A DNA stretch of 64,000 nt, taken from Oceanimonas marisflavi. GTDB lineage: Bacteria > Pseudomonadota > Gammaproteobacteria > Enterobacterales > Aeromonadaceae. The notes beneath the pieces were generated by a model, which did not search any database, had not been told where the DNA came from, and saw nothing but the letters and a program-made list of their open reading frames with translations. Made by a program: the position numbers and the translations under genes. Shown piece after piece: positions 28,397-36,364 of this stretch (positions are counted from its first letter, which is position 1; every line of letters starts with the position of its first letter). The stretch is taken from positions 1-64,000 of the forward strand of contig NZ_QAGM01000016.1 of the NCBI RefSeq assembly GCF_003049725.1. Reading direction: 5' to 3'.

Positions 28397-28790
28397 CGCC
28401 AGCCCCCGCCATGCCCAGAAAGGCTTTACCCTGCTGGAAGTGCTGGTGGCCTTTGCGGTGCTCACCATCACCCTGGGGGTGCTGCTCAATATTTTCTCTT
28501 TGGCGATACGCACCACTCAGATCGCCCAGGAACAGCAAAAGGCGGTGCTGCTGGCGGAGTCGAAGCTGGCGGAGCTGGACGCCGGCGTCACCCTGCGTCC
28601 CGGAGTGGAGCGGGGCGACTTTGACGAGCGCTTTGAGTGGGAAACCCGGGTGGAGGAATTCGACAGCCGGGCGCTGCTGGACAACCAGTCTCAGCTTACC
28701 CCCTACCGGCTGTCGGTAGTGGTGAGCTGGAACGACAACCGCCGCTATGAACTTGCCACCCTGCGGCTGGTACGCACGGAGGCCCAATGA
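28389..28790 (+). CDS. gspI: Minor pseudopilin GspI
   Basis: This minor pseudopilin has 133 residues from the ATG at 28389; the frame is open further upstream but that part overlaps gspH. The cleavage site is KG|FTLLEVLVAFAVLTITLG, followed by the GspI-like KAVLLAESKLAEL helix and a short beta domain ending ELATLRLVRTEAQ. GspI starts assembly of the tip complex with GspJ and GspK. The stop overlaps the gspJ start by four bases. Confidence 0.9.
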   Translation: MTSASPRHAQKGFTLLEVLVAFAVLTITLGVLLNIFSLAIRTTQIAQEQQKAVLLAESKLAELDAGVTLRPGVERGDFDERFEWETRVEEFDSRALLDNQSQLTPYRLSVVVSWNDNRRYELATLRLVRTEAQ

Positions 28791-29461
28791 CACGCCCACG
28801 CGGCTTTACCCTGCTGGAGCTGATGGTGGCCCTGAGCCTGCTGACCCTGCTGGCAGGGCTGATGTTCGGCGGCTTCCGGCTGGCCAGTCGCGCCTGGCAG
28901 AGGGTGGACCAGCATAACAATGTGCTGAGCGAAACGGTACAGGCCCAGCGTGTGCTGCGTACCTTGCTGGCGCTCAGCGAAGCCCGCTCGGTGCCGGAAA
29001 CCCGGAACACCGCGCTGCTGTCGTTTCAGGGCAACGAACGCTCGCTGATTTTTCTCTCGGCCCTACCCCGGCGCAACAGCCGCGTCCGCCAGCCGGCCTG
29101 GTTCTACCTGGCACTGGACGACAGTGATCCCGAACAACCGCTGCTGCTACTGAAAACTCAGGCCCTGGCCGGACTGGACGAGCCCACGCCGGAACAACCG
29201 GAGATCAGCTTTGACTGGTACCAGCTGGTGGACGACTTTCAGCGCCCGGAAGGCATTGTCCCGTTGCTGGCGCTGCCGGCACAGAGCTTCAGCCTGTCCT
29301 ATCTCCCCCGGGAAGAAGACGGCCTGCAGCCCGACTGGCAAGCCGACTGGCAGCAGCAGGACGCCCTGCCGGCACTGGTGCGGCTGCAACTGAACGAAGA
29401 CTGGCCGGCGCTGGTGGTGTCTCCCGGAGAACAGCCTTATGTCATCAAGCAACTCGATTAG
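28787..29461 (+). CDS. gspJ: Minor pseudopilin GspJ
   Basis: This minor pseudopilin of 224 residues has the cleavage site RG|FTLLELMVALSLLTLLAG and the following GGFRLASRAWQRVD segment typical of GspJ. The beta-rich C-terminal domain keeps LSLSYLPRE-like and LVRLQLNEDWP strands. It overlaps gspI by four bases and gspK by 23 bases. Confidence 0.9.
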   Translation: MTRPRGFTLLELMVALSLLTLLAGLMFGGFRLASRAWQRVDQHNNVLSETVQAQRVLRTLLALSEARSVPETRNTALLSFQGNERSLIFLSALPRRNSRVRQPAWFYLALDDSDPEQPLLLLKTQALAGLDEPTPEQPEISFDWYQLVDDFQRPEGIVPLLALPAQSFSLSYLPREEDGLQPDWQADWQQQDALPALVRLQLNEDWPALVVSPGEQPYVIKQLD

Positions 29462-30350
29462 GCAAAGGGGCATTGCCCTGGTCAGCGTGCTGTGGCTGTT
29501 GCTGCTGCTGACGGTGCTGGCCTCCGGGCTGTCGGTGAACAGCCGAAACCAGGCCCGGCAAAGCGGCAACATTGCCAGTGCCACCCGGCTGCAACAGGGT
29601 GCCGATGCCGGCCTGCAGCTGGCGCTGCTGGCCCTGGCACAAGCCGCCGATCAGCAACCCTGGCTGGCCGACGGCAGCCCCTATGTAGTGCCGTTCGACG
29701 ATATGGAGGTGTACGTGGCCCTGTTCAACGACAGCGGCCGCATCGATCTCAACAGCGCCGGCCCCGAGCTGCTCGACGGCCTGCTGGCCACGGTGGAGCC
29801 CGACGACGACCTGCGCGCCCGGCTGACGGATGCCATTATGGACTGGCGCGACGGCGACGACCTGCGCCGGCTGAACGGCGCTGAGCTCGACGATTACCTG
29901 GCCGCCGGCCTCGACTATGGCCCCGCCAATGCTCCCTTCCAGACGGTGGAAGAGCTGCAGCAAGTGCTGGAAATGACCCCGGATCTGTACCGCAAAATCC
30001 GCCACAGCCTGACCCTGAGCAACCCGCGTCCGGGCATCAATCCACAGTTCGCCCCCCGCCAGGTGCTGCTGGCCCTGCCCGGGGTAAGCGAAGCCACGGT
30101 AGATCAGTTTATTGAAGACAGGCGCGCCCGGCACATGGCGGGGCAGCCACCGCCAGCCACCGAGCTGTTTCCTCAGTCACTGCTCTCCAACGGCCCTCCC
30201 GGGGTCAACTACACTATTCATACCGAAGCCCGAATGAATACGGTGTATCGCTACCGGCTGACCGCCAGTCTGCTCAAGCGTCGTAGCCAGTTTCTGATAC
30301 TGAAGGCGGAGCAGGAATTCGTTCCGCTGTTTACCGATACCGCCCCATGA
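29439..30350 (+). CDS. gspK: Minor pseudopilin GspK
   Basis: This is the tip pseudopilin, 303 residues. The cleavage site is RG|IALVSVLWLLLLLTVLA. As usual for GspK, the conserved Glu at position 5 of the mature protein is absent (Val here). The large globular domain shows the GspK SAM-like parts: RIDLNSAGPELLDGLL, DWRDGDDLRRLNGAE, FQTVEELQQVLEM and PRQVLLALPGVSEATVDQFIEDR. The start lies within the end of gspJ. Confidence 0.92.
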   Translation: MSSSNSIRQRGIALVSVLWLLLLLTVLASGLSVNSRNQARQSGNIASATRLQQGADAGLQLALLALAQAADQQPWLADGSPYVVPFDDMEVYVALFNDSGRIDLNSAGPELLDGLLATVEPDDDLRARLTDAIMDWRDGDDLRRLNGAELDDYLAAGLDYGPANAPFQTVEELQQVLEMTPDLYRKIRHSLTLSNPRPGINPQFAPRQVLLALPGVSEATVDQFIEDRRARHMAGQPPPATELFPQSLLSNGPPGVNYTIHTEARMNTVYRYRLTASLLKRRSQFLILKAEQEFVPLFTDTAP

Positions 30351-30362
30351 CGGAGATGCCCT

Positions 30363-31439
30363 ATGGACGGGGACAGCATGACTCACCGGCTTGGCCGCTA
30401 TGGCCGTCAATTAACACAGGAACTGGCCCGGTTCTGGGGTTGGTGGAGCGGACAGCTGCTGGCCCTGCTGCCGGCCAGTCTGCGCCGGCGTCTGTTCCGG
30501 GCCGGCCAGCAACTGTGCATTTATGCCGATAAAGCGCAATACCGGCTGGAGCTGCAGCCCGACGGCCCCTCACACGCCCTCACCGATCTTGCCCCCGCCG
30601 AACGGCAGCAACTGCTGCAAAAGGCAATCCGGATTCGGCTGTGCCTGCCCGCCAGTGAACTGCTGCTGACGCAACTCACCCTGCCCGCCGCCACCGCCGG
30701 CAACCTGGAAAACGTGCTGCGTTTTGAAATGGACCGGCACACCCCCTTTACCGCCGATCAGGTGTATTTCGGCTTTAAATCCGGCCCGCGGGAAAAAAAC
30801 AGTCCGCAGCTTCAGGTCACCCTGCTGCTGGCCCCCAAAGAGCGGGTTGACGCCCGCCTCGCCGAGCTGGCCGCTCTGGGGCTGGTCCCCGCGACCCTGT
30901 GTGCAACCGGTAACCCGGACGCGCCCACCATCCCCCTGCCTCTGCCTAGGAACGGCGCCGGCCAGCGGACCGGGCGGCTGAAAAACCTGAATGGCATTCT
31001 GGTGCTGGTGATGCTGTTTTTACTGATAGCAGTGCCGCTCTATCACCGGCAAAGCCGCATTGAAGCCCTCACCGCCGAGCTGGAGATACCGCGCCAGCGC
31101 GCCGAGCAGGCCGCCGCCCTCAAGCGCGAGCTGGCGGCCCTGCGCGACAGCCGGGCCTTTCTCAGCCAGAAGCGTGCCGAACGCGCGCCCACCCTGCCGC
31201 TGCTGGATGAACTCACCCGTCAGCTGCCCGATCACACCTGGCTGAGCCGGCTGCAGCTGGAAAACGGCACCGTGCAGATCCGCGGCGAATCGGCCAACGC
31301 CTCCGAACTGATCAGCCTGCTGGAAAATTCCGCCCTGTTTTCCGATGTGCGCTTCAGCTCCCCCATCACCAATAATCCGGCCACCAGCAAGGACCGCTTT
31401 ATGATCACCGCCCGCCTGGGAGAAGGAGGCGCGCCATGA
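30363..31439 (+). CDS. gspL: Type II secretion platform protein GspL (XpsL/PilN-like)
   Basis: This bitopic inner-membrane protein of 358 residues links GspE to the periplasmic parts. The cytoplasmic part (1-200) has the GspL-type LPASELLLTQLTLPAATAGNLENVLRFEMDRHTPF segment, then one membrane helix (about 212-232), a coiled region rich in Glu/Arg, and a PilN-like ferredoxin fold (about 275-350). It is shorter than Enterobacteria GspL and resembles the Xanthomonas type. The ATG at 30363 follows GGAG by seven bases; a second ATG lies five codons on. Confidence 0.85.
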   Translation: MDGDSMTHRLGRYGRQLTQELARFWGWWSGQLLALLPASLRRRLFRAGQQLCIYADKAQYRLELQPDGPSHALTDLAPAERQQLLQKAIRIRLCLPASELLLTQLTLPAATAGNLENVLRFEMDRHTPFTADQVYFGFKSGPREKNSPQLQVTLLLAPKERVDARLAELAALGLVPATLCATGNPDAPTIPLPLPRNGAGQRTGRLKNLNGILVLVMLFLLIAVPLYHRQSRIEALTAELEIPRQRAEQAAALKRELAALRDSRAFLSQKRAERAPTLPLLDELTRQLPDHTWLSRLQLENGTVQIRGESANASELISLLENSALFSDVRFSSPITNNPATSKDRFMITARLGEGGAP

Positions 31440-32044
31440 ACCTGGATGCCCGGCAACAAAAATGGCTGGCACTGGCCCTGCTGGCGCTGGTGCTGCTGCT
31501 CGTCTTCAGCCTGATCATCAGCCCCCTGTTCAGTCTGTTCTGGCGCCAGGGCGAGCGGCTGGCGCAGCTGGAAGACCAGCTGACGCGCTATCAGCGGCTG
31601 GCCGGCGAGCTGGAGCAGACCGAGCAACAGCTGCAGCAGCTCAGGGCCAGCACCCCCGACGACAACCTCTATCTGCCCGAGCAGCGCCCCACTCTGGCCC
31701 AAGCCTGGCTGCAGCAGCACCTCAACCGCCGGGTTGCCCAAAGCGGCGGCCAGCTGGTGAGCATTCAGAATGCGCCTCTGGGTACCGACGCCCCGCTGCC
31801 GGAAATTATGCTGCGGGTACACCTGCGCAGTGAGCTGAACGAACTGGTGCCGCTGATCCACGAGCTGGAGTCGGGCACACCGGCGCTGTTTATTGAAGAT
31901 CTGGTGATCACCGCCAGCCCCCGGCGGGCCCGAGTGCGCAACAACCGGGTGGTGGCCCGCCGGCAAGGCGCCCGGGCGCGGGAGATCCCTTCCCTCGATG
32001 TGCGTTTCAATCTGCTGGGCTATACCCGACAGGAGGCCCCATGA
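31436..32044 (+). CDS. gspM: Type II secretion platform protein GspM (GspMb/PilO-like)
   Basis: This small bitopic inner-membrane protein of 202 residues has a membrane helix near residues 12-34, a coiled coil rich in Gln/Glu/Leu (38-70), and a ferredoxin-like periplasmic domain. The pattern FIEDLVITASPRRARVR...LDVRFNLLGY is as seen in GspM of the XpsM/PilO class. It overlaps gspL and the next gene by four bases each. GspM pairs with GspL to form the platform. Confidence 0.85.
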   Translation: MNLDARQQKWLALALLALVLLLVFSLIISPLFSLFWRQGERLAQLEDQLTRYQRLAGELEQTEQQLQQLRASTPDDNLYLPEQRPTLAQAWLQQHLNRRVAQSGGQLVSIQNAPLGTDAPLPEIMLRVHLRSELNELVPLIHELESGTPALFIEDLVITASPRRARVRNNRVVARRQGARAREIPSLDVRFNLLGYTRQEAP

Positions 32045-32571
32045 AGCCTGGAATCTGGCCCCTGTTGCTGATGCTGTGGCTGCCGGCGGCGCTGGCACAA
32101 ACCGATGCACCCGCCGCCCCCGATTATCCGCCACTGGAGCAATTTGAAGAGCTGCTGGAACGGCCCTTGTTCAACGCCACCCGGCGCCCCAAGGCCGGCG
32201 AAGACCAGGACGATACCCTGAGCGAAAGCGCCGCGGAAATGCGCGAAAAATGGCGGCTCAGCGGCGTGGTGTGGGAAAACAGTCAGCCACTGGCGCTGTT
32301 CAGTGAGCGGGAAGGAGAAGGCAGGGAGCGGTTACGCACCGGCATGTATCTGGACGGCAACTGGCAGCTGGAGGAGATCACCGAAGACAGCGTGACCCTG
32401 ACCGACGACGACCAGCGCCTGCGGCTGGAGCTGTGGGAGCCGCGAGCGCCGTCTACCCGGCCGCTGCCGGAGCAGAGCCCGCAACAGGATGCTAACGAGC
32501 AGCAAGAGCAGGACACAGACGGCGGCGACGAGCCGGCCACCGAACAGGGAAGTAACGGGGAGTCATCTTGA
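32041..32571 (+). CDS. gspN: GspN/XpsN-like protein with GspC homology-region domain
   Basis: This protein of 176 residues starts with a cleavable signal peptide or N-terminal anchor (MKPGIWPLLLMLWLPAALA). Residues 33-125 resemble the homology region of GspC/XcpP: FEELLERPLFNATRRP, then WRLSGVVWENSQPLALF and LRLELWEPR. That domain in GspC contacts the secretin N0 domain. No gspC gene is present elsewhere in the window, so this protein probably does that job, as XpsN does in Xanthomonas. The C-terminal 50 residues are an acidic Gln/Glu-rich tail. It overlaps gspM by four bases and gspD by one (TGATG). Confidence 0.75.
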   Translation: MKPGIWPLLLMLWLPAALAQTDAPAAPDYPPLEQFEELLERPLFNATRRPKAGEDQDDTLSESAAEMREKWRLSGVVWENSQPLALFSEREGEGRERLRTGMYLDGNWQLEEITEDSVTLTDDDQRLRLELWEPRAPSTRPLPEQSPQQDANEQQEQDTDGGDEPATEQGSNGESS

Positions 32572-34658
32572 TGAACACGATTTCATTACCTCACTGGCTG
32601 AGCGCCAGCCTCATTTGCACCTTATTGGTGGCCTGCACCACTCCCACCGGCGACCGGGCCGCCCCCGACAAGCCCTGGGGCAAAAAAAGGGTGAGCAGCA
32701 GCTATGATCCGGTAAAACTGCCCTCTGTCGACCGGCCCGCCGACGCCCTGCCCGCCAGCCTGACGCCGGTGCCGGCGGCCACCCCCGCCACCCGCAGCGA
32801 GATTTACCGGGGCTCGGGCAGCTTTATGCGTCTGGGCCAGGCGCCGCAGGCGGCGGCCCCGGCCCCCGGCGACGTGACCCTCAACTTTCAGGGCTCCGAC
32901 ATTGCCGAGGTGGTGAAAACCATACTGGGCGACATTCTGCAGCTGAACTACTCCCTCGACGAACGGGTGCGGGGCCAGGTATACCTGCAGACCAACCGCC
33001 CCATCAGCCAGGATGATCTGCTGCCCACCCTGGAAAGCCTGCTGCAAACCCACGGTGCGGCCCTGGTGCACAGCAATGGCCTGTTCAACGTGGTGCCCGC
33101 CGGTGAAGTGCCGCCCTCGGCACTGAACCCGCGGCTGACTCCCACCGCCGAGCGCGGCTACCAGATGCTGATTTTGCCGCTGCGCTACATTGGCGCCCGG
33201 GAAATGGAAAAGATCCTCGAGCCGGTAAAACCCCGCCAGGGCGCCATGATGGTGGACGACAGACGCAACCTGATCACCCTGGTGGGCACCCGGGACGAGC
33301 TCACCAACATTCGCGATACCGTCAACCTGTTTGACGTAGACCAGCTGCGCGGCATGTCGGTGGGCCTGTTCCGGCTGCAGGCCAGCAGCGCCGACATCAT
33401 CGCCAGCGAACTGCAGGCCATTTTTGGTGACGAGGCCGAAGGCCCGCTGGCGGGTATGGTGCGCTACCTGCCGATAGAGCGGCTCAACGCCCTGCTGGTG
33501 ATCACCCCCCAGGAGCGCTACCTGACCGACGCCCGGGTATGGATAGAGCGGCTGGACCGGGCCGAGAACCCCCGTGGCCTGAACATGTATGTGTATCATG
33601 TGCAGAACGGCAAGGCCGATCACCTGGCCGAACTGCTCAACCAGCTGTTTGACAGCCAGCGCCGCAACAGCGCCGGCTCCCCCCTGCCGCCGGCAGCCAG
33701 CACCAGCGAAGAAGGCAGTCCGGTGCAGATTGCCACCGGCATCAACGCCGCCAGCCTGGATGTGGGTGAAGTGAGCGTGATTGCCGACACCGAGCGCAAC
33801 GCCTTGGTGGTGATGGCCGCCAGCGCCGACTACGAGAAGGTGGAGCAGGCCATCAAGCGGCTGGATCAGCTGCCGCTTCAGGTGCTGGTGGAGGCCACCA
33901 TAGTGGAGGTGAGCCTGGAAGACGAGCTGCGCTACGGCCTGCAGTGGTATTTCAAGAACAGCCTGGGCGGCGGCCGCAGCGGCGTGGGCGCCATTGGCTC
34001 GCTGCCCATCCCTTCCCCCTTTGACGGTGGCCTGGACGTTAGCGCCAGCTACGAGGTGTTTAACGCCGCCGGCACCCGGGCCCTGCTCCAGGCTCTGGCC
34101 AGCGACTCCAAGGTCAACGTGATCTCCTCGCCCTCACTGATGGTGCTCGATAACCAGAAGGCGCTGATAAGAGTGGGGGATCAGGTGCCCATTCGCACCT
34201 CGGAAACCACCAACCTCAACAGTGACGTGGGCAATGTGACTAGCACCATTCAGTACCGGGACACAGGGGTGCTGCTGGAAGTGACTCCGCGGGTGAACGC
34301 CGGCGGCATGGTGGTGCTGGAGCTGGTGCAGGAAGTGAACGACGTGGCCACCACCACCAGCTCCAATATTCAGTCGCCCACCATTACCCAGCGCAAAATA
34401 GACACCCGGGTGGCGGTGCAGAGCGGTGAAACCCTGGTGCTGGGCGGGCTGATCCGCGAGAACACCACCCGCGACAGCCAGGGCGTGCCCGGCCTGCGCC
34501 ATGTGCCGGTGCTGGGCTGGCTGTTTGGCAGCAGCGGCACCAACACCCGCCGCACCGAACTGGTGGTGCTGATCACCCCCACCGCCGTGGCCGATGCCAT
34601 CGACGCCCGCGCCGTGACCCGGGAATATCGCAGCAAGCTGCAGCAGGTGGCGATGTAG
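32571..34658 (+). CDS. gspD: Type II secretion secretin GspD, lipoprotein (XpsD-like)
   Basis: This is the outer-membrane secretin pore of the type II system, 695 residues from the ATG at 32571. The N-terminus has a lipobox, LLVAC (Cys about residue 22), so the protein is likely lipidated as XpsD is, and may need no separate pilotin. The N0 domain begins VTLNFQGSDIAEVVKTILGD (about 103), followed by N1-N3 domains, with a Ser/Ala/Pro insert near 370. The secretin core has IRVGDQVPIRTSETTN and ETLVLGGLIREN near the C-terminus. It ends the operon. Confidence 0.93.
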   Translation: MNTISLPHWLSASLICTLLVACTTPTGDRAAPDKPWGKKRVSSSYDPVKLPSVDRPADALPASLTPVPAATPATRSEIYRGSGSFMRLGQAPQAAAPAPGDVTLNFQGSDIAEVVKTILGDILQLNYSLDERVRGQVYLQTNRPISQDDLLPTLESLLQTHGAALVHSNGLFNVVPAGEVPPSALNPRLTPTAERGYQMLILPLRYIGAREMEKILEPVKPRQGAMMVDDRRNLITLVGTRDELTNIRDTVNLFDVDQLRGMSVGLFRLQASSADIIASELQAIFGDEAEGPLAGMVRYLPIERLNALLVITPQERYLTDARVWIERLDRAENPRGLNMYVYHVQNGKADHLAELLNQLFDSQRRNSAGSPLPPAASTSEEGSPVQIATGINAASLDVGEVSVIADTERNALVVMAASADYEKVEQAIKRLDQLPLQVLVEATIVEVSLEDELRYGLQWYFKNSLGGGRSGVGAIGSLPIPSPFDGGLDVSASYEVFNAAGTRALLQALASDSKVNVISSPSLMVLDNQKALIRVGDQVPIRTSETTNLNSDVGNVTSTIQYRDTGVLLEVTPRVNAGGMVVLELVQEVNDVATTTSSNIQSPTITQRKIDTRVAVQSGETLVLGGLIRENTTRDSQGVPGLRHVPVLGWLFGSSGTNTRRTELVVLITPTAVADAIDARAVTREYRSKLQQVAM

Positions 34659-34660
34659 AA

Positions 34661-34690
34661 AAAGGCCATCGCTGCAAAGCGATGGCCCGA
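34661..34690 (-). terminator. Hairpin between gspD and the vWA gene
   Basis: Perfect nine-base arms GGCCATCGC (34664-34672) and GCGATGGCC (34679-34687) enclose a six-base loop. A T-run follows only on the minus strand, so it terminates the convergent vWA gene, and the stem probably also stabilises the gspD mRNA end. Confidence 0.75.
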
Positions 34691-34742
34691 TTACCTTCAA
34701 AGCACAAACACTGAGTACATTGCGATGATTGACCGCTTGTCA

Positions 34743-35795
34743 TCAGGGCATCAAACGCATCACATCACTGGCTTCGAACTCGACCTCTTCATTGTCATCA
34801 TTCAGATATGTACCACTGATGCTGATCAACCGCGCTTCACGCTCGGAGACCTCGCCCAGCTGACCAGCCACACACTGACTGTTGAACTTCAGGGTCAGAT
34901 CGTTCCAGCCATCGGCTCCCTCTGTGGTACATTCATTTTCCTGTACCGGCTCACTAAAGCCACCGTCATACGGCGTGGCCACATCCTCATAGGACCAGCG
35001 CAGAGCCTCGCAGTCCCCGGCCATTCTAACGGTCTCGGGCAGAATGCGGGAAACATCAAAGTCTTCCGAGCCCAGAATGGCCACCGGAATCACCCCTTTC
35101 TGCGTCAGTTTCAGCGGATTGGGGCAGGAGGTGGGCTTGATATCTACCTTGACCGGTGCTGCCGCGGCAACACAGGCGGCCAGTACCGCTTCGATAACAG
35201 GTTGAGCATCTTGGCGGAACGTCTCCAAGTTGAAGAGCTGCCCGCCGGTCGCATCGGCCAAAGGCTGAGCTTCGGCAAAAAGATCGCTCGGCATAATACC
35301 AAAGAAGATGCCGTCCACCGCCGTCATGGCATCGATGGCATCCTGCCGGGTAACAGTCCCCTGGGCCGGTGTTTCATCGGTAATCAAAATGTTACAGTAG
35401 GGCGCACCGGTGAAATTCAGTGATACTTCACTATTTTCAAGTGTGTCAGTCGCCGACTCCACTACCGCCCGGTAACCTTCCTCAAAGTCCCCGCTGGCCA
35501 CCAGCTCATTCACCGCATTCTGAAAAGCGGTGGGGTCAGTGGTCAACGGCGAGTGCAGGTGTGGTGCCTGATTAGAACCATGACTATAAGCACCATACCC
35601 CACCAGACCTACATGAGAGCCTGCCGGCAAGGCGTTAAAGATGGTCACCACATTGGTTTTCACATCGGCAATGTCACCCCCCATGGAGCCGGATTCATCG
35701 ATTTTAAATACCACGTCTATACCTTGGGCATAGGCGCCGCTGCATGCCATGGCCACCGCCAGGGCGCAAACCGTATTACGTACATGTTTCATCAT
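34743..35795 (-). CDS. Secreted von Willebrand factor A domain protein
   Basis: This exported protein of 350 residues has a signal peptide ending at AYA|Q (about 23). A vWA domain follows at once, DVVFKIDESGSMGGDI (28-43), with the metal-ion site DxSxS intact (Asp33, Ser35, Ser37) and ITDETPA giving the later Asp. Residues 215-350 form a second domain, opening VKVDIKPTSCPNPLKL and containing KGVIPVAILGSEDFDVSRI; I have seen this module at the ends of many secreted bacterial and archaeal proteins, without a firm function. There is no membrane anchor after the signal peptide. It faces away from the next two accessory genes across an A-rich gap and converges on gspD. It may be a type II secretion substrate that binds a protein partner through the metal site. 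Confidence 0.75.
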   Translation of the reverse strand: MMKHVRNTVCALAVAMACSGAYAQGIDVVFKIDESGSMGGDIADVKTNVVTIFNALPAGSHVGLVGYGAYSHGSNQAPHLHSPLTTDPTAFQNAVNELVASGDFEEGYRAVVESATDTLENSEVSLNFTGAPYCNILITDETPAQGTVTRQDAIDAMTAVDGIFFGIMPSDLFAEAQPLADATGGQLFNLETFRQDAQPVIEAVLAACVAAAAPVKVDIKPTSCPNPLKLTQKGVIPVAILGSEDFDVSRILPETVRMAGDCEALRWSYEDVATPYDGGFSEPVQENECTTEGADGWNDLTLKFNSQCVAGQLGEVSEREARLISISGTYLNDDNEEVEFEASDVMRLMP

Positions 35796-36364
35796 TCTGC
35801 CTGCTGTCTATATCAGTTAATAACGAAAAGGCAATTAAAGCTTACTGCCAGTTATCGCACTCTCTTCCTTCACTGAATACAACCCCCCGTGCTTAATAAA
35901 GTAAAAAATGGCTCTAGACCAACAGAGCCACGCCGTTCAATCTGATGCAATTAACGCACCAAAAACATAAACAGCTGAATCAGCAGAAGTAATAAAAAAA
36001 AAAATCGAAAAAAAATATAAACCGTAAGTAAAAGGCAACATTAAACCTAACCAAAAGAGCAAAAACCAGAAAAAACAACAAGTAAAACAAATTTAAAAGT
36101 GTATCAAAAAGCTAACACAACCTAAAAAAAAGACACACTAATCAATAGCTTGAAAAGGCACACCTCTATTCTCCCGCTCATTATTAACCTGAAAACTTTG
36201 ATAAGCACACTCCCTCTGTTTCACAAGTGAAACAACTCCAGCATATTTACACCTTCAATTATCAACACACATAAAATAAGAGTATACAAATCAACAAATT
36301 ATTAATCATGGTTCGTTATATGCATTAAACCCAGCCAGATGTAACAAGCATTTTGGAGCAACAA
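35796..36364. other. A-rich intergenic region with parS-like palindrome
   Basis: About 570 bases without coding potential separate the divergent vWA and helical-repeat genes. Base composition is far from the window average, with long A-runs around 35985-36130. It should hold promoters for both genes. A perfect 18-base palindrome (36217-36234) and one 9-mer identical to an origin DnaA box (TTATCAACA, 36259-36267) are present. The composition suggests imported or structurally bent DNA. Confidence 0.6.
36217..36234. promoter_or_regulatory. Palindrome resembling a parS half-site pair
   Basis: TGTTTCACAAGTGAAACA is a perfect dyad except for the central AA. Its two halves equal those of the chromosomal parS consensus TGTTTCACGTGAAACA, but two extra bases split the centre. 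It lies about 9 kb from oriC and 12 kb from parAB, where parS sites are expected. It could instead be an operator for an adjacent gene. Confidence 0.35.

Noticed and set aside
36259-36267. A DnaA-box-like 9-mer in the A-rich accessory region
   Set aside because: One exact 9-mer is expected about every other 64 kb window by chance. No cluster of boxes or GATC sites surrounds it, so it is not a second origin.
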